From contig NZ_CP119967.1 in assembly GCF_029543085.1 (NCBI RefSeq), positions 4,986,501 to 5,050,500 of the forward strand: a DNA stretch of 64,000 nt, in the 5' to 3' direction. Under the pieces are notes generated by a model, which did no database searches, was not told where the DNA came from, and worked only from the letters and a program-made list of their open reading frames with translations. The translations under genes and the position numbers were made by a program. This DNA comes from Pseudomonas sp. A34-9. Its GTDB lineage: Bacteria; Pseudomonadota; Gammaproteobacteria; Pseudomonadales; Pseudomonadaceae. Shown piece by piece: positions 18,050 through 29,539 of this stretch (within the stretch, counting starts at the first letter, position 1; each line of letters opens with the position of its first letter).

Positions 18050-19558
18050 ATGCGTATCCACGTCAGCTTCATCGACCGCGTCGGCATCACCCAGGAAGTC
18101 CTGGCTATCCTCGGTGGGCGCAACCTCAATCTGGATGCGGTGGAGATGATCCCGCCGAACGTCTACATCGACGCGCCGACCCTGAGCCCGCAAGTGCTCG
18201 AAGAGCTGAAGGATGCGTTGTTTCGTGTGCTCGGCGTGGAAGCGGTGACGGTGGTCGACATCCTCCCTGGCCAACGTCGGCACTTGCAGCTCGATGCATT
18301 GCTGGCGGCGATGACCGACCCGGTGCTGGCACTCGACAGCGCCGGCAAGGTGCTGCTGGCCAACCCGGCGTTGATCGCGTTGTATGGTCGCGAACCGGCC
18401 GGTGAAAGCGTTTCGGAATTGTTCAACGATTCAGCCCTGCTCGACACCCTGCTCGAACACGGCTTCCGTCTGCCGCTGCGCGAGATCACCGTCAACAGTC
18501 AGACCTGGTTGCTCGACGCCACGCCGATCACCGACGCCGGCGCCCTGCTGACCTTGTATCAACCGAACCGTATCGGCGAGCAACTCTCGGCATTGCACCA
18601 CGACCACGCCGAAGGTTTCGATGCGCTGCTCGGCGAATCCCCGGCGATCCGCACCCTCAAGGCGCGTGCGCAAAGAGTTGCCGCCCTTGATGCACCGCTG
18701 TTGATCCAGGGCGAAACCGGCACCGGCAAGGAACTGGTCGCCCGTGCCTGCCACGCCATCAGCGCTCGCCACAGTGCACCGTTCCTCGCCCTGAACTGCG
18801 CGGCCCTGCCGGAGAACCTCGCCGAAAGCGAACTGTTCGGCTACGCCCCCGGCGCCTTCACGGGAGCAGCGCGCGGCGGCAAACCGGGGCTGATGGAACT
18901 GGCCAACCAGGGCACGGTGTTTCTCGATGAGATCGGCGAGATGTCGCCGTACTTGCAGGCCAAGCTGCTGCGCTTCCTCAACGACGGCAGCTTCCGCCGG
19001 GTGGGCGGTGATCGTGAAGTAAAGGTCAACGTGCGCATCCTCAGCGCGACGCACCGCGATCTGGAAAAAATGGTCAGCGAAGGACTGTTTCGCGAAGACC
19101 TGTTCTATCGCCTCAACGTGCTCAACGTTGAAGTGCCGCCACTGCGCGAACGCGGGCAGGACATTTTGCTATTGGCCCGCTATTTCATGCAGCAGGCCTG
19201 CGCGCAGATCCAGCGCCCGGTCTGCCGCCTCGCCCCGGGCACCTATCCGGCCCTGCTCGGCAACCGCTGGCCGGGCAACGTGCGGCAATTGCAGAACGTG
19301 ATCTTCCGCGCGGCGGCGATTTGCGAGAGCAGTCTGGTGGATATCGGTGATCTCGACATTGCCGGCACCTCGGTCGCGCGTCAGACCGACAGCGATGTCG
19401 ACAGCCTTGAACAAGCGGTCGAGTCCTTCGAAAAAACCCTGCTGGAAAAACTCTACGTCAGCTACCCCTCGACCCGGCAACTGGCCAGCCGCCTGCAAAC
19501 CTCGCACACCGCGATCGCGCATCGCCTGCGCAAGTACGGCATTCCCAACAAACCGTAA
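18050..19558 (+). CDS. gcsR: TyrR-like sigma-54-dependent activator, probable GcsR
   Basis: 502 residues: N-terminal ACT domain (about 1-75), PAS domain (about 80-180), AAA+ domain with Walker A GETGTGKE (about 222-229), GAFTGA loop that contacts sigma-54 (about 268-273), Walker [10 protein letters not shown] (about 289-297), and a C-terminal TyrR-type HTH (about 465-500). It lies directly upstream of gcvHP-sdaA-gcvT with three 18-bp operator-like palindromes and a -24/-12 promoter between, as for GcsR of P. aeruginosa, which responds to glycine. A PhhR (aromatic amino acid) identity is possible from family alone but the context favours GcsR. Confidence 0.88.
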   Translation: MRIHVSFIDRVGITQEVLAILGGRNLNLDAVEMIPPNVYIDAPTLSPQVLEELKDALFRVLGVEAVTVVDILPGQRRHLQLDALLAAMTDPVLALDSAGKVLLANPALIALYGREPAGESVSELFNDSALLDTLLEHGFRLPLREITVNSQTWLLDATPITDAGALLTLYQPNRIGEQLSALHHDHAEGFDALLGESPAIRTLKARAQRVAALDAPLLIQGETGTGKELVARACHAISARHSAPFLALNCAALPENLAESELFGYAPGAFTGAARGGKPGLMELANQGTVFLDEIGEMSPYLQAKLLRFLNDGSFRRVGGDREVKVNVRILSATHRDLEKMVSEGLFREDLFYRLNVLNVEVPPLRERGQDILLLARYFMQQACAQIQRPVCRLAPGTYPALLGNRWPGNVRQLQNVIFRAAAICESSLVDIGDLDIAGTSVARQTDSDVDSLEQAVESFEKTLLEKLYVSYPSTRQLASRLQTSHTAIAHRLRKYGIPNKP

Positions 19559-19574
19559 GCCGAACGCGGTTCCC

Positions 19575-19658
19575 TGTAGGAGCTGCCGAAGGCTGCGATC
19601 TTTTGACTTTGGATGGGTATTGTCCGGGACAAGATCGCAGCCTTCGGCAGCTCCTACA
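19575..19658. repeat. REP-type palindrome, family A (copy 3)
   Basis: TGTAGGAGCTGCCGAAGGCT... with inverted arm ...AGCTCCTACA after the gcsR stop; possibly its transcript end. Confidence 0.9.
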
Positions 19659-19711
19659 GTCCGGGTTTCCAATCCGACATTGGTATTTCCTGCTTAAAAG
19701 CGACCTTAACC

Positions 19712-19729
19712 TGTACTGAAAGCGCTACA
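19712..19729. promoter_or_regulatory. GcsR-type operator, site 1
   Basis: TGTACTG-AAAG-CGCTACA, an 18-mer with N4 centre, the layout remembered for the GcsR site TGTAACG-N4-CGTTCCG. Confidence 0.65.
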
Positions 19730-19730
19730 G

Positions 19731-19748
19731 TGGAACGATATCGCTACA
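19731..19748. promoter_or_regulatory. GcsR-type operator, site 2
   Basis: TGGAACG-ATAT-CGCTACA, one base after site 1, so the two sites are 19 bp apart start to start, nearly two helical turns. Confidence 0.7.
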
Positions 19749-19811
19749 CCCTCCTCCGATCACTGCTGTGCAAGGCTTTGATCCACTTCAGCTTTTATCC
19801 GCGCCCCATGC

Positions 19812-19829
19812 TGTAGCGATTTCGCTACA
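19812..19829. promoter_or_regulatory. GcsR-type operator, site 3
   Basis: TGTAGCG-ATTT-CGCTACA, a perfect 7-bp palindrome with N4 centre, 81 bp after site 2 and about 65 bp before the -24 element. Confidence 0.75.
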
Positions 19830-19892
19830 CATGCAGTCTGAACAGACCTTCGATAACGATACAAGCCATTGATTTATAACGATAAATCAACA

Positions 19893-19910
19893 TTGGCCGC
19901 GTTCTTGCTA
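19893..19910 (+). promoter_or_regulatory. Sigma-54 (-24/-12) promoter of the gcv operon
   Basis: TTGGCCGCGTTCTTGCTA contains GG (19895-19896), exactly 10 bases, then GC (19907-19908), the invariant RpoN spacing. It lies about 84 bases before the gcvH ATG and downstream of the operator array. Confidence 0.85.
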
Positions 19911-19993
19911 ATCATCCCCTCATAAATAAGGGCCTTCGCGCCCGACTATTCCACCGCGTCCACCAGACGAGTCTGGCCCCCTGAGGAGTTTCC

Positions 19994-20377
19994 ATGAGCG
20001 AGTTGCGTTTTACTGAAGATCACGAATGGCTGCGCACCGAAGCTGACGGCAGCGTTACTGTCGGCATCACCGCTTTCGCGCAGAACGCCCTGGGCGACGT
20101 GGTGTTCGTGCAACTGCCTGAGCTGCAGGCTTACGAAAAAGGCGCCGAAGCCGCCACCGTGGAATCGGTGAAAGCCGCCAGCGGCGTGTACATGCCTCTC
20201 GACGGCGAAGTGCTGGAAACCAACCCGGCGCTGGAAGACGCTCCGGAACTGGTCAACGAAGATCCGCTGGGCGAAGGCTGGTTCTTTCGCTTCAAACCTA
20301 GCGACGCCGCCGCTGTCGGCAAATTGCTCGATCAAGACGCGTACGACCGCCTGATCAAAGCCCAAGCCGAAGCCTGA
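19994..20377 (+). CDS. gcvH: Glycine cleavage system H protein
   Basis: 127 residues with the full family pattern ([28 protein letters not shown]). Lys60 in VESVKAAS is the lipoylation site. The lipoyl arm shuttles the aminomethyl group between GcvP, GcvT and the L protein. GAGGAG precedes the ATG. First gene of the operon behind the sigma-54 promoter; gcvP follows after 11 bp. Pseudomonas usually has a second gcv set, so this may be the catabolic, inducible copy (gcvH2). Confidence 0.97.
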   Translation: MSELRFTEDHEWLRTEADGSVTVGITAFAQNALGDVVFVQLPELQAYEKGAEAATVESVKAASGVYMPLDGEVLETNPALEDAPELVNEDPLGEGWFFRFKPSDAAAVGKLLDQDAYDRLIKAQAEA

Positions 20378-20388
20378 GGAACACCGAC

Positions 20389-23241
20389 ATGACTCAAGTA
20401 AACCTTGGCACCGCCAACGAATTCATCGCCCGTCATATCGGCCCGCGCGCCGGTGACGAGCAAGCCATGCTCAACAGCCTCGGCTTCGATTCGCTCGAAG
20501 CCCTGAGCGCCAGCGTCATTCCGGAAAGCATCAAGGGCACCAGCGTGCTCGGCATGGACGACGGCCTGAGCGAAGCCGATGCCCTGGCGATGATCAAATC
20601 CATCGCCGGCAAGAATCAGCTGTTCAAGACCTACATCGGCCAGGGCTACTACAACTGCCACACACCGTCGCCGATCCTGCGCAACCTGCTGGAAAACCCG
20701 GCCTGGTACACCGCTTACACCCCATACCAGCCAGAAATTTCCCAGGGCCGTCTCGAAGCGCTGCTGAACTTCCAGACGATGATCAGCGACCTCACCGGCC
20801 TGCCGATCGCCAACGCATCCTTGCTCGACGAAGCCACCGCGGCTGCCGAAGCCATGACCTTCTGCAAACGCCTGAGCAAGAACAAAGGCAGCCACCAATT
20901 CTTCGCCTCGATCCACAGCCACCCGCAAACCCTCGATGTGCTGCGCACCCGTGCCGAGCCGTTGGGCATCGACGTTGTTGTCGGTGACGAGCGCGAGTTG
21001 ACCGACGTGACGCCGTTCTTCGGTGCGCTGCTGCAATACCCGGCGAGCAACGGTGATGTGTTCGACTACCGCGAACTGACCGAACGCTTCCACGCCGCCA
21101 ATGCACTGGTGGCCGTGGCCGCTGACCTGCTGGCCCTGACCTTGCTGACCGCGCCGGGCGAATTCGGCGCTGACGTCGCCATCGGTTCGGCGCAACGCTT
21201 CGGCGTGCCGCTGGGCTTCGGTGGCCCGCACGCCGCTTACTTTTCCACCAAAGATGCATTCAAGCGTGATATGCCGGGCCGTCTGGTCGGTGTTTCGGTG
21301 GACCGTTTCGGCAAACCGGCGCTGCGTCTGGCCATGCAGACCCGCGAGCAACACATCCGCCGCGAGAAGGCCACGTCGAACATCTGCACCGCACAGGTGC
21401 TGCTGGCCAACATTGCCAGCATGTACGCCGTGTACCACGGCCCGAAAGGCCTGACGCAGATCGCCAACCGCGTGCATCACCTGACCGCCATTCTGGCCAA
21501 GGGCCTGACCGCGCTGGGCGCGCAAGTCGAACAAGCCAGTTTCTTCGACACCCTGACCGTCGCCACCGGCGCGCAAACCGCCGCGCTGCACGACAAGGCG
21601 CACGCTCAGCAGATTAACCTGCGCGTCATCGACGCCCAGCGTCTGGGCCTGTCGGTCGACGAAACCACCACTCAGGCGGACATCGAAACCCTGTGGGGCC
21701 TGTTCGCCGACGGCAAGACCGTGCCGGACTTCGTGGCGCTGGCCGCTTCGGTGCAAAGCACCCTCCCGGCTGCGCTGGTTCGCCAGTCGCCGATCCTCAG
21801 CCACCCAGTGTTCAACCGTTATCACTCGGAAACCGAGCTGATGCGCTACCTGCGCAAACTGGCGGACAAGGACCTGGCACTGGATCGCACCATGATCCCG
21901 CTGGGCTCGTGCACCATGAAACTCAACGCCGCCAGCGAAATGATCCCGGTGACCTGGGCCGAATTCGGTGCCCTGCACCCGTTCGCTCCGGCCGCACAAA
22001 GCGCCGGTTACCAACAACTGACCAACGAGTTGGAAGCGATGCTCTGCGCCGCCACCGGTTACGACGCGATCTCGCTGCAACCGAACGCCGGTTCGCAAGG
22101 TGAATACGCTGGCCTGTTGGCGATCCGCGCCTACCACCAGAGCCGTGGCGATGAGCGCCGCGACATCTGCCTGATCCCGTCGTCCGCCCACGGCACCAAC
22201 CCGGCCACCGCCAACATGGCCGGCATGCGCGTAGTCGTGACCGCGTGCGATGCCCGTGGCAACGTCGACATCGAAGACCTGCGTGCCAAAGCCATCGAGC
22301 ACCGCGAACACCTCGCCGCGCTGATGATCACTTACCCGTCGACCCACGGCGTGTTCGAAGAAGGCATCCGCGAAATCTGCGGGATCATTCATGACAACGG
22401 CGGTCAGGTGTATATCGACGGCGCCAACATGAACGCGATGGTCGGCCTCTGCGCGCCGGGCAAGTTCGGCGGCGACGTCTCGCACCTGAACCTGCACAAA
22501 ACCTTCTGCATCCCGCACGGTGGTGGCGGCCCGGGCGTCGGCCCGATCGGCGTCAAGTCGCACCTGACCCCGTTCCTGCCGGGCCATGGCCAGATGGAAC
22601 GCAAGGAAGGCGCCGTCTGCGCGGCACCGTTCGGCAGCGCAAGTATTTTGCCGATCACCTGGATGTACATTCGCATGATGGGCGGCGCGGGTCTCAAGCG
22701 TGCTTCGCAACTGGCGATCCTCAACGCCAACTACATTTCCCGTCGTCTCGAAGAGCACTACCCAGTGCTGTACACCGGCAGCAACGGTCTGGTGGCGCAC
22801 GAGTGCATTCTCGATCTGCGTCCATTGAAGGACAGCAGCGGCATCAGCGTTGATGACGTCGCCAAGCGCCTGATCGACTTCGGTTTCCACGCGCCGACCA
22901 TGTCGTTCCCGGTGGCGGGCACGCTGATGATCGAGCCGACCGAAAGTGAATCCAAGGAAGAACTGGACCGCTTCTGCGACGCCATGATCCGCATCCGCGA
23001 AGAAATCCGCGCAGTGGAAAACGGCACGCTGGACAAGGACGACAACCCGCTGAAAAACGCTCCGCACACCGCGGCAGAGCTGGTTGGCGAGTGGACTCAC
23101 CCGTACAGCCGCGAGCAGGCCGTGTACCCGGTAGCGTCGCTGATCGAAGGCAAATACTGGCCACCGGTCGGTCGCGTCGACAACGTGTTCGGCGATCGCA
23201 ACCTGGTGTGCGCCTGCCCGTCGATCGAAAGCTACGCTTAA
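20389..23241 (+). CDS. gcvP: Glycine dehydrogenase (decarboxylating), P protein
   Basis: 950 residues, full length, with both halves of the fused alpha-beta P protein. The PLP lysine is Lys704 in [32 protein letters not shown] marks the N-terminus. It decarboxylates glycine and loads the aminomethyl group on GcvH. GAGGAAC precedes the ATG. Confidence 0.98.
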   Translation: MTQVNLGTANEFIARHIGPRAGDEQAMLNSLGFDSLEALSASVIPESIKGTSVLGMDDGLSEADALAMIKSIAGKNQLFKTYIGQGYYNCHTPSPILRNLLENPAWYTAYTPYQPEISQGRLEALLNFQTMISDLTGLPIANASLLDEATAAAEAMTFCKRLSKNKGSHQFFASIHSHPQTLDVLRTRAEPLGIDVVVGDERELTDVTPFFGALLQYPASNGDVFDYRELTERFHAANALVAVAADLLALTLLTAPGEFGADVAIGSAQRFGVPLGFGGPHAAYFSTKDAFKRDMPGRLVGVSVDRFGKPALRLAMQTREQHIRREKATSNICTAQVLLANIASMYAVYHGPKGLTQIANRVHHLTAILAKGLTALGAQVEQASFFDTLTVATGAQTAALHDKAHAQQINLRVIDAQRLGLSVDETTTQADIETLWGLFADGKTVPDFVALAASVQSTLPAALVRQSPILSHPVFNRYHSETELMRYLRKLADKDLALDRTMIPLGSCTMKLNAASEMIPVTWAEFGALHPFAPAAQSAGYQQLTNELEAMLCAATGYDAISLQPNAGSQGEYAGLLAIRAYHQSRGDERRDICLIPSSAHGTNPATANMAGMRVVVTACDARGNVDIEDLRAKAIEHREHLAALMITYPSTHGVFEEGIREICGIIHDNGGQVYIDGANMNAMVGLCAPGKFGGDVSHLNLHKTFCIPHGGGGPGVGPIGVKSHLTPFLPGHGQMERKEGAVCAAPFGSASILPITWMYIRMMGGAGLKRASQLAILNANYISRRLEEHYPVLYTGSNGLVAHECILDLRPLKDSSGISVDDVAKRLIDFGFHAPTMSFPVAGTLMIEPTESESKEELDRFCDAMIRIREEIRAVENGTLDKDDNPLKNAPHTAAELVGEWTHPYSREQAVYPVASLIEGKYWPPVGRVDNVFGDRNLVCACPSIESYA

Positions 23242-23295
23242 AAGAATGAGGGGCGGTTCGTCGGCCCCTCCGCTCGACCGCTTTATCGCTTTACC

Positions 23296-23387
23296 TGTAG
23301 GAGCTGCCGAAGGCTGCGATCTTTTGATCTTGATCTTGTTTCTAAAAAACCAGGATCAAAAGATCGCAGCCTTCGGCAGCTCCTACA
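23296..23387. repeat. REP-type palindrome, family A (copy 4)
   Basis: Lies inside the gcv operon between gcvP and sdaA, where P. aeruginosa (from memory) carries glyA2. The hairpin would be transcribed. Confidence 0.9.
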
Positions 23388-23448
23388 GGGGAATGTATCA
23401 AGCCTGATATTCCGCCAATTCCTATAACAAGAAACCGGAGAACCACTC

Positions 23449-24825
<1,377 letters not shown>

Positions 24826-24868
24826 ACCTTATATAACTCCGCCTCCCTCAGGGAGACGATCGTACTTA

Positions 24869-24906
24869 GCCCCCTCTCCCTCCGGGAGAGGGCTGGGGTG
24901 AGGGGC
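24869..24906. repeat. Mosaic repeat D (copy 3, minimal)
   Basis: CCCCCTCTCCCTCCGGGAGAGGG followed by CTGGGGTGAGGGGC (written in two parts): only the right half of the element, with its CTCTCCC/GGGAGAG hairpin. It lies between sdaA and gcvT. Confidence 0.85.
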
Positions 24907-24966
24907 TTTTGATCTTGATCTCAATCTTGCCCCTCAGCCCAAACTCAAATTTTCAAGGAGCCACGC

Positions 24967-26091
24967 ATGTCCACCGAACAACTGTCGAAAACCCCGCTGC
25001 ACGCTCTGCACCTCGAACTCGGCGCCCGCATGGTGCCTTTCGCTGGCTACGACATGCCGGTGCAATACCCGCTCGGCGTGATGAAAGAACACCAGCACAC
25101 CCGTGAGCAGGCCGGGCTGTTCGACGTCTCGCACATGGGCCAGATTCGCCTGACCGGCGCCAACGCCGCCAAAGCCCTGGAAACCCTGGTGCCGGTGGAC
25201 ATCATCGACCTGCCAGTGGGCATGCAGCGCTACGCGATGTTTACCAACGACAACGGCGGCATCCTCGATGACCTGATGGTCGCCAACCTCGGCAACGATG
25301 AACTGTTCCTGGTGGTCAACGCCGCCTGCAAGGATCAGGACCTGGCTCACCTGCAAAAACACATTGGCGATCAGTGCACCATTACGGCGCTGTTTGAAGA
25401 GCGTGCCCTTCTGGCGTTGCAAGGTCCGGCAGCCGTCACCGTGCTGGCGCGTCTGGCGCCGGAAGTAGCGAAGATGACCTTCATGCAATTCAACCGCGTG
25501 TCGTTGCTGGGCGTGGATTGCTTCGTCAGCCGCTCGGGCTACACCGGTGAAGACGGTTTCGAAATCTCGGTGCCGGCCGCCGCCGCAGAAAAACTCGCCC
25601 GCGCCCTGCTCGCCGAACCGGAAGTCCAGGCTATCGGCCTCGGTGCCCGCGACTCGCTGCGTCTGGAAGCCGGCCTGTGCCTGTATGGCCACGACATGAA
25701 CACCGAGACCACACCGATCGAAGCCAGCCTGCTGTGGGCAATGTCCAAGCCTCGCCGCGCTGATGGCGCGCGCGCTGGCGGTTTCCCGGGTGCAGAACAC
25801 ATTTTCGCCCAGCAACAAAATGGCGTCGCACGCAAGCGCGTCGGCCTGCTGCCTCAAGAACGCACGCCAGTGCGTGAAGGCGCAGAAATCGTCAACGAAG
25901 CCGGCCAAATCATCGGCAGCGTGTGCAGTGGCGGTTTCGGTCCGACCTTGGGTGGGCCGTTGGCAATGGGTTATCTGGACAGCGCTTATGTAACGCTCGA
26001 CACACCGGTCTGGGCTATCGTTCGTGGGAAAAAGGTGCAAATGCTTGTAAGCAAAATGCCATTTGTTCCACAACGCTACTATCGTGGTTGA
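24967..26091 (+). CDS. gcvT: Aminomethyltransferase (T protein of glycine cleavage)
   Basis: 374 residues. Shows KTPLHALHLELGARMVPFAGYDMP (in part) at the N-terminus, LFDVSHMGQIRL, and the folate-domain motif SGYTGEDGFEISVP about 190-203. It moves the methylene group from GcvH to tetrahydrofolate, freeing ammonia. AAGGAG precedes the ATG. Last gene of the operon; a hairpin follows. Confidence 0.97.
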   Translation: MSTEQLSKTPLHALHLELGARMVPFAGYDMPVQYPLGVMKEHQHTREQAGLFDVSHMGQIRLTGANAAKALETLVPVDIIDLPVGMQRYAMFTNDNGGILDDLMVANLGNDELFLVVNAACKDQDLAHLQKHIGDQCTITALFEERALLALQGPAAVTVLARLAPEVAKMTFMQFNRVSLLGVDCFVSRSGYTGEDGFEISVPAAAAEKLARALLAEPEVQAIGLGARDSLRLEAGLCLYGHDMNTETTPIEASLLWAMSKPRRADGARAGGFPGAEHIFAQQQNGVARKRVGLLPQERTPVREGAEIVNEAGQIIGSVCSGGFGPTLGGPLAMGYLDSAYVTLDTPVWAIVRGKKVQMLVSKMPFVPQRYYRG

Positions 26092-26112
26092 TTGACTGTT
26101 TCTATAAGTAAC

Positions 26113-26152
26113 GCGATTGCGTTATGCGTGCACTAATGTGTAACGCAATCGC
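26113..26152 (+). terminator. Strong hairpin after gcvT
   Basis: GCGATTGCGTTA and TAACGCAATCGC are perfect 12-base complements with a 16-base loop, followed by CACAAAAAAG. No T tract on the plus strand, so it may be an mRNA-stabilising 3' hairpin or a weak terminator. Confidence 0.6.
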
Positions 26153-26495
26153 CACAAAAAAGTGCATTTTCTAACAATCGATTCGAATATGAACTTTGCT
26201 TATAACGTTCGAAAACAATTGAACAAGGCATTCGTCTAAGCCCGCACTAGTGGACCGACTAACTGGCTCAACCTCAGTAAAACCGGGGACTTCACGGGGC
26301 TTGTTTTTTCTCCTGTAGTTGGCGTAGAGTTTGTCCACTGTGTTTGCATGGGTCAGCTTGGAATCGTGACCTGGGCAGTAGCCTACAAGTTAGCTACATC
26401 CCGTTCGACGTCTTCTTACTCTCCTGCAACCAGCCCCAGTACTCTTTCATGAGAAAGAGACTGTCATCAATTTATTGCGTCAAAGGAAATAAGAA
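26153..26495 (+). promoter_or_regulatory. Promoter and long leader of the cold-shock gene
   Basis: TTGTTT (26301) and TAGAGT (26325) at 18-bp spacing make a candidate sigma-70 promoter. That would give a leader of about 160 bases, typical of cspA-family genes whose leader folds control translation in the cold. No other gene is seen in this stretch. Confidence 0.5.
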
Positions 26496-26708
26496 ATGTC
26501 CCAACGTCAGAGCGGTACCGTCAAGTGGTTTAACGACGAGAAAGGTTTTGGTTTTATCACTCCAGAAAGCGGTCCGGATCTGTTCGTACATTTCCGCGCC
26601 ATTCAGGGCAACGGCTTCAAAAGCCTGAAAGAAGGCCAGAAAGTGACCTTCGTTGCTGTGCAGGGCCAGAAAGGCATGCAGGCTGACGAAGTACAAGCAG
26701 AAGCCTGA
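26496..26708 (+). CDS. Cold-shock protein, CspA family
   Basis: 70 residues, a single cold-shock domain. RNP1 is KGFGFI (about 17-22) and RNP2 DLFVHF (about 28-33). The protein binds single-stranded RNA and DNA and melts RNA structure. Starts [27 protein letters not shown] upstream. Pseudomonas has several paralogues, so the exact Csp name is left open. A perfect terminator follows. Confidence 0.95.
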   Translation: MSQRQSGTVKWFNDEKGFGFITPESGPDLFVHFRAIQGNGFKSLKEGQKVTFVAVQGQKGMQADEVQAEA

Positions 26709-26720
26709 TTTTCTGTTACG

Positions 26721-26755
26721 AAAAAGCCCCTGATATTGATATCAGGGGCTTTTTT
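26721..26755 (+). terminator. Rho-independent terminator of the cold-shock gene
   Basis: AGCCCCTGAT and ATCAGGGGCT flank a short loop, followed by five to six T; A-run on the left. Confidence 0.95.
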
Positions 26756-26805
26756 GTGCGCGCGAATCCGTAAAATGGCGCTTCATTCTGCGTCCAGAGG
26801 CTGCC

Positions 26806-27294
26806 ATGTCGAAAAACCTGCTCACGCCCCAAGGGGACTTTCCTCCCGTTGGCCTAGGTCGTCGCCTGGCAGCGATGTTCTATGACTTTCTGCTGTGTAC
26901 TGCCCTGCTGATCGTGACTGGCTTCGTTTACAAGCTGATCCAGGCCGCAATCATCGGCGAAGAACGCCTGCGCGTGATGACCGATGCCGGCAAGCTCGAC
27001 GGTGATCCGCTCTACTCCACCGTACTACTGTTGGTGCTGTTTGGGTTCTTCGCCAAGTTCTGGACCCACGGCGGGCAGACACTGGGCATGCAGGTGTGGG
27101 GCATTCGGGTGCAAAACGCCAATGGCACGGCGATCAGCCTGTGGCAGTCGCTGTTGCGGTTTATGGTGTCGATTGCGTCGTGGCTGTGCGTGGGGCTTGG
27201 CTTCTTCTGGTCGCTGTATGACAAGCAGAAGCGCACGTGGCATGACATCTATTCCGATACCCGCGTCGTGCGGATCCCAAAACGACAAAAGTAA
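26806..27294 (+). CDS. RDD family membrane protein
   Basis: 162 residues. RDD hallmark: GLGRRLAAMFYDFLL (R and D conserved, about 17-31) and TLGMQVWGIRV (about 90-101). Three hydrophobic segments at about 22-46, 70-88 and 118-140. Function unknown; some RDD proteins are linked to ion or osmotic stress. Convergent with nadA, the two separated by a family A palindrome. Confidence 0.88.
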   Translation: MSKNLLTPQGDFPPVGLGRRLAAMFYDFLLCTALLIVTGFVYKLIQAAIIGEERLRVMTDAGKLDGDPLYSTVLLLVLFGFFAKFWTHGGQTLGMQVWGIRVQNANGTAISLWQSLLRFMVSIASWLCVGLGFFWSLYDKQKRTWHDIYSDTRVVRIPKRQK

Positions 27295-27306
27295 GCACCC
27301 ATAAAA

Positions 27307-27373
27307 AAAGATCGCAGCCTTCGGCAGCTCCTACAGAGATCAGTGTAGGAGCTGCCGAAGGCTGCGATCTTTT
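27307..27373. repeat. REP-type palindrome, family A (copy 5), inverted orientation
   Basis: Starts AAAGATCGCAGCCTTCGGCA and ends GAAGGCTGCGATCTTT. It has A-run and T-run on its outer sides, so it can serve as a two-way terminator for the convergent RDD and nadA genes. Confidence 0.9.
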
Positions 27374-27377
27374 GCTT

Positions 27378-28436
27378 TTAGGCGTTGCCGGCCAGTTTCA
27401 TCCGCGCTGCCTGGGTGAAATCGAGCATGCGCTTCAACGGACGGATCGCCTGCGGAATCAACGCCGGATCAACAAAGATCTCGTTCGTCCCTTCCTTCAA
27501 GCTCTTGAGCGTGCGCTCAAGGGTGTTCATGGCCATCCACGGGCAATGCGCGCAACTGCGGCACGCTGCGCCGTTACCGGCGGTTGGCGCCTCGATGAAG
27601 ACCTTGTCCGGGCACAGCTGCTGCATCTTGTAGAAGATGCCACGGTCCGTCGCGACGATCAGCGTCTTGTTCGGCAACGACTGTGCAGCGGCAATCAGCT
27701 GGCTGGTCGAGCCCACGGCGTCTGCCAGCTCAATCACCGAAGTCGGCGACTCCGGGTGCACCAGAATCGCGGCGTCCGGGTACAGCGCCTTCATGTCTTC
27801 GAGCTGCTTGGACTTGAACTCCTCGTGGACGATGCAGGCACCGTCCCAGAGCAGCATATCGGCGCCGGTTTTGCGCTGAATGTACGTACCCAGATGCTTG
27901 TCCGGCCCCCAGATGATGGTCTCGCCGTTGTCCATCAGGCTTTCGACGATTTCCAGCGCGCAACTCGACGTTACTACCCAGTCAGCACGAGCCTTTACCG
28001 CTGCGGAGGTGTTGGCGTAGACCACCACCGTGCGCTCCGGGTGCTGATCACAGAACGCCGAGAACTCATCGACCGGGCAACCCAGGTCGAGCGAGCAGGT
28101 CGCGTCCAGCGTCGGCATCAGCACGCGTTTTTCCGGGTTGAGAATCTTCGCGGTCTCGCCCATGAACTTTACGCCGGCGACCACCACGGTCTTGGCCGGA
28201 TGGGCGTTGCCGAAGCGGGCCATTTCCAGGGAGTCAGAAACGCAGCCACCGGTTTCTTCGGCCAGAGCCTGAATCACCGGATCGCAATAAAAGTGGGCCA
28301 CCAACACCGCGTCCTGAGCCTTGAGCTCGGCGGCGATGGCAGAACGGTAATAAGCCTCTTCCTCGGCCGTCAGCGGTTTGGGCTGTTTGGCATCGAGGTG
28401 GGCTTGAACCAGAAGGCGTTCGGAAATCTGCGTCAT
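27378..28436 (-). CDS. nadA: Quinolinate synthase A
   Basis: 352 residues from the ATG at 28436 ([15 protein letters not shown]); the longer frame to 28544 has no family counterpart. The three cluster cysteines are in reach: CSLDLGCP, the VTSSCALEI stretch, and [13 protein letters not shown] near residue 295. The 4Fe-4S enzyme condenses iminoaspartate with dihydroxyacetone phosphate to quinolinate in NAD synthesis. Confidence 0.97.
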   Translation of the reverse strand: MTQISERLLVQAHLDAKQPKPLTAEEEAYYRSAIAAELKAQDAVLVAHFYCDPVIQALAEETGGCVSDSLEMARFGNAHPAKTVVVAGVKFMGETAKILNPEKRVLMPTLDATCSLDLGCPVDEFSAFCDQHPERTVVVYANTSAAVKARADWVVTSSCALEIVESLMDNGETIIWGPDKHLGTYIQRKTGADMLLWDGACIVHEEFKSKQLEDMKALYPDAAILVHPESPTSVIELADAVGSTSQLIAAAQSLPNKTLIVATDRGIFYKMQQLCPDKVFIEAPTAGNGAACRSCAHCPWMAMNTLERTLKSLKEGTNEIFVDPALIPQAIRPLKRMLDFTQAARMKLAGNA

Positions 28437-28646
28437 GTTCGCAAGACCTGCAGGCGCTTTCGCGCGAAAGTCGAGTATACACCCGGCTCCGGACCGCTTG
28501 AGGGTACCGCCGGGAGAGTGAGTATTATCAGGCACGGACAGCATTGAAGCTGCGCAAGGCTACAGAATATCCCGTTGATACAAAAGATGATTCTGACCTG
28601 CGTCAGCGCTGTTCGCACTGAGACAGCGCATGGCCGAATTGCGGGC

Positions 28647-28694
28647 AAAAAAAAACCCGGAAATCCTCACTTTCGTGGGCCTTCCGGATTTTCT
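28647..28694 (-). terminator. Terminator of the tRNA-Lys gene
   Basis: Read on the minus strand, CCGGAA...CAC-GAAA-GTG...TTTCCGG forms a hairpin with a small internal loop, followed by nine T. Confidence 0.85.
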
Positions 28695-28707
28695 AAACCG
28701 CCAAATA

Positions 28708-28783
28708 TGGTGGGTCGTGTGGGATTCGAACCTACGACCAATTGGTTAAAAGCCAACTGCTCTACCAACTGAGCTAACGACCC
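28708..28783 (-). tRNA. tRNA-Lys (anticodon TTT)
   Basis: On the minus strand: acceptor GGGTCGT pairs with ACGACCC, D-arm TAGCTCAGTTGGTAGAGC, anticodon loop CTTTTAA giving TTT, T-arm GTAGGTTCGAATCCTAC (one mismatch allowed), and encoded CCA at the 3' end. 76 nt. In P. aeruginosa a tRNA-Lys at this place next to queC is an integration site of PAPI-1/pKLC102-type elements; here nadA follows directly, so the site looks empty. Confidence 0.97.
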
Positions 28784-28845
28784 GCTGTGTGGTGGCGCGT
28801 ATAATACTGATTTTTAAGGACTATTCAACACCTTTTTGAAAATAA

Positions 28846-29538
28846 TCAAAAATAAGGTGTTGGATCGTCTACACCAGCTGCCGCGAAGCCTTCTGCGCGC
28901 AGGCGGCAGCTGTCGCATTTACCGCACGCACGGCCTTCATCGTCAGCCTGATAGCAGGACACGGTGAGGCCATAATCAACACCGAGCTTCACGCCAGCCT
29001 GAACGATTTGCGCCTTGCTGAGGTTTTGCAGTGGCGCCTGAATGCGGAAGCCATTGCCTTCGACGCCCGCCTTGGTCGCCAGATTGGCCATGCGCTCAAA
29101 CGACTCGATGAACTCCGGACGGCAATCCGGGTAGCCGGAATAGTCCACTGCGTTCACGCCGATAAAGATGTCGCGCGCGCCGAGCACTTCTGCCCAGCCC
29201 AACGCCAGCGACAAGAACACCGTGTTACGCGCTGGCACGTATGTCACCGGAATGCCTTCGCCCAGCTCTTCTGGAATGTCGATGCTGCTGTCGGTCAATG
29301 CCGAGCCGCCCATACCATTCAAATTCAGGCCAATCACCTTGTGTTCGATCACACCCAGGTCGCGGGCGACGCGGGCAGCGGCGTGCAATTCGGCATGGGA
29401 GCGCTGGCCGTAGTCGAAGCTCATGGTGTAGCAGCGGTAGCCTTCGGCGCGAGCCATGGCCACGACGGTGGCCGAGTCCAGACCACCGGACAGCAGAATG
29501 ACCGCACGTTTTTCGGTGGTGTTCAGTTGTTCGGTCAT
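28846..29538 (-). CDS. queC: 7-cyano-7-deazaguanine synthase
   Basis: 230 residues from ATG 29538 ([21 protein letters not shown]). The PP-loop SGGLDSATV (about 17-25) binds ATP; the zinc cysteines are near the C-terminus in [17 protein letters not shown]. It turns 7-carboxy-7-deazaguanine into preQ0 for queuosine. One base separates it from queE upstream, so the two are co-transcribed. Confidence 0.97.
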   Translation of the reverse strand: MTEQLNTTEKRAVILLSGGLDSATVVAMARAEGYRCYTMSFDYGQRSHAELHAAARVARDLGVIEHKVIGLNLNGMGGSALTDSSIDIPEELGEGIPVTYVPARNTVFLSLALGWAEVLGARDIFIGVNAVDYSGYPDCRPEFIESFERMANLATKAGVEGNGFRIQAPLQNLSKAQIVQAGVKLGVDYGLTVSCYQADDEGRACGKCDSCRLRAEGFAAAGVDDPTPYF

Positions 29539-29539
29539 A

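Noticed and set aside
19830..19993. Glycine riboswitch before gcvH
   Set aside because: No tandem glycine aptamer pattern is seen; control is explained by the sigma-54 promoter and operator sites.
20332..23100. 922-codon minus-strand frame over gcvP
   Set aside because: Shadow of gcvP; no recognisable domain and no ribosome site.
26272..26310. Possible terminator ACCGGGGACTTCACGGGGC followed by TTGTTTTTT
   Set aside because: The G-runs are direct, not inverted, so no stable hairpin forms before the T tract.
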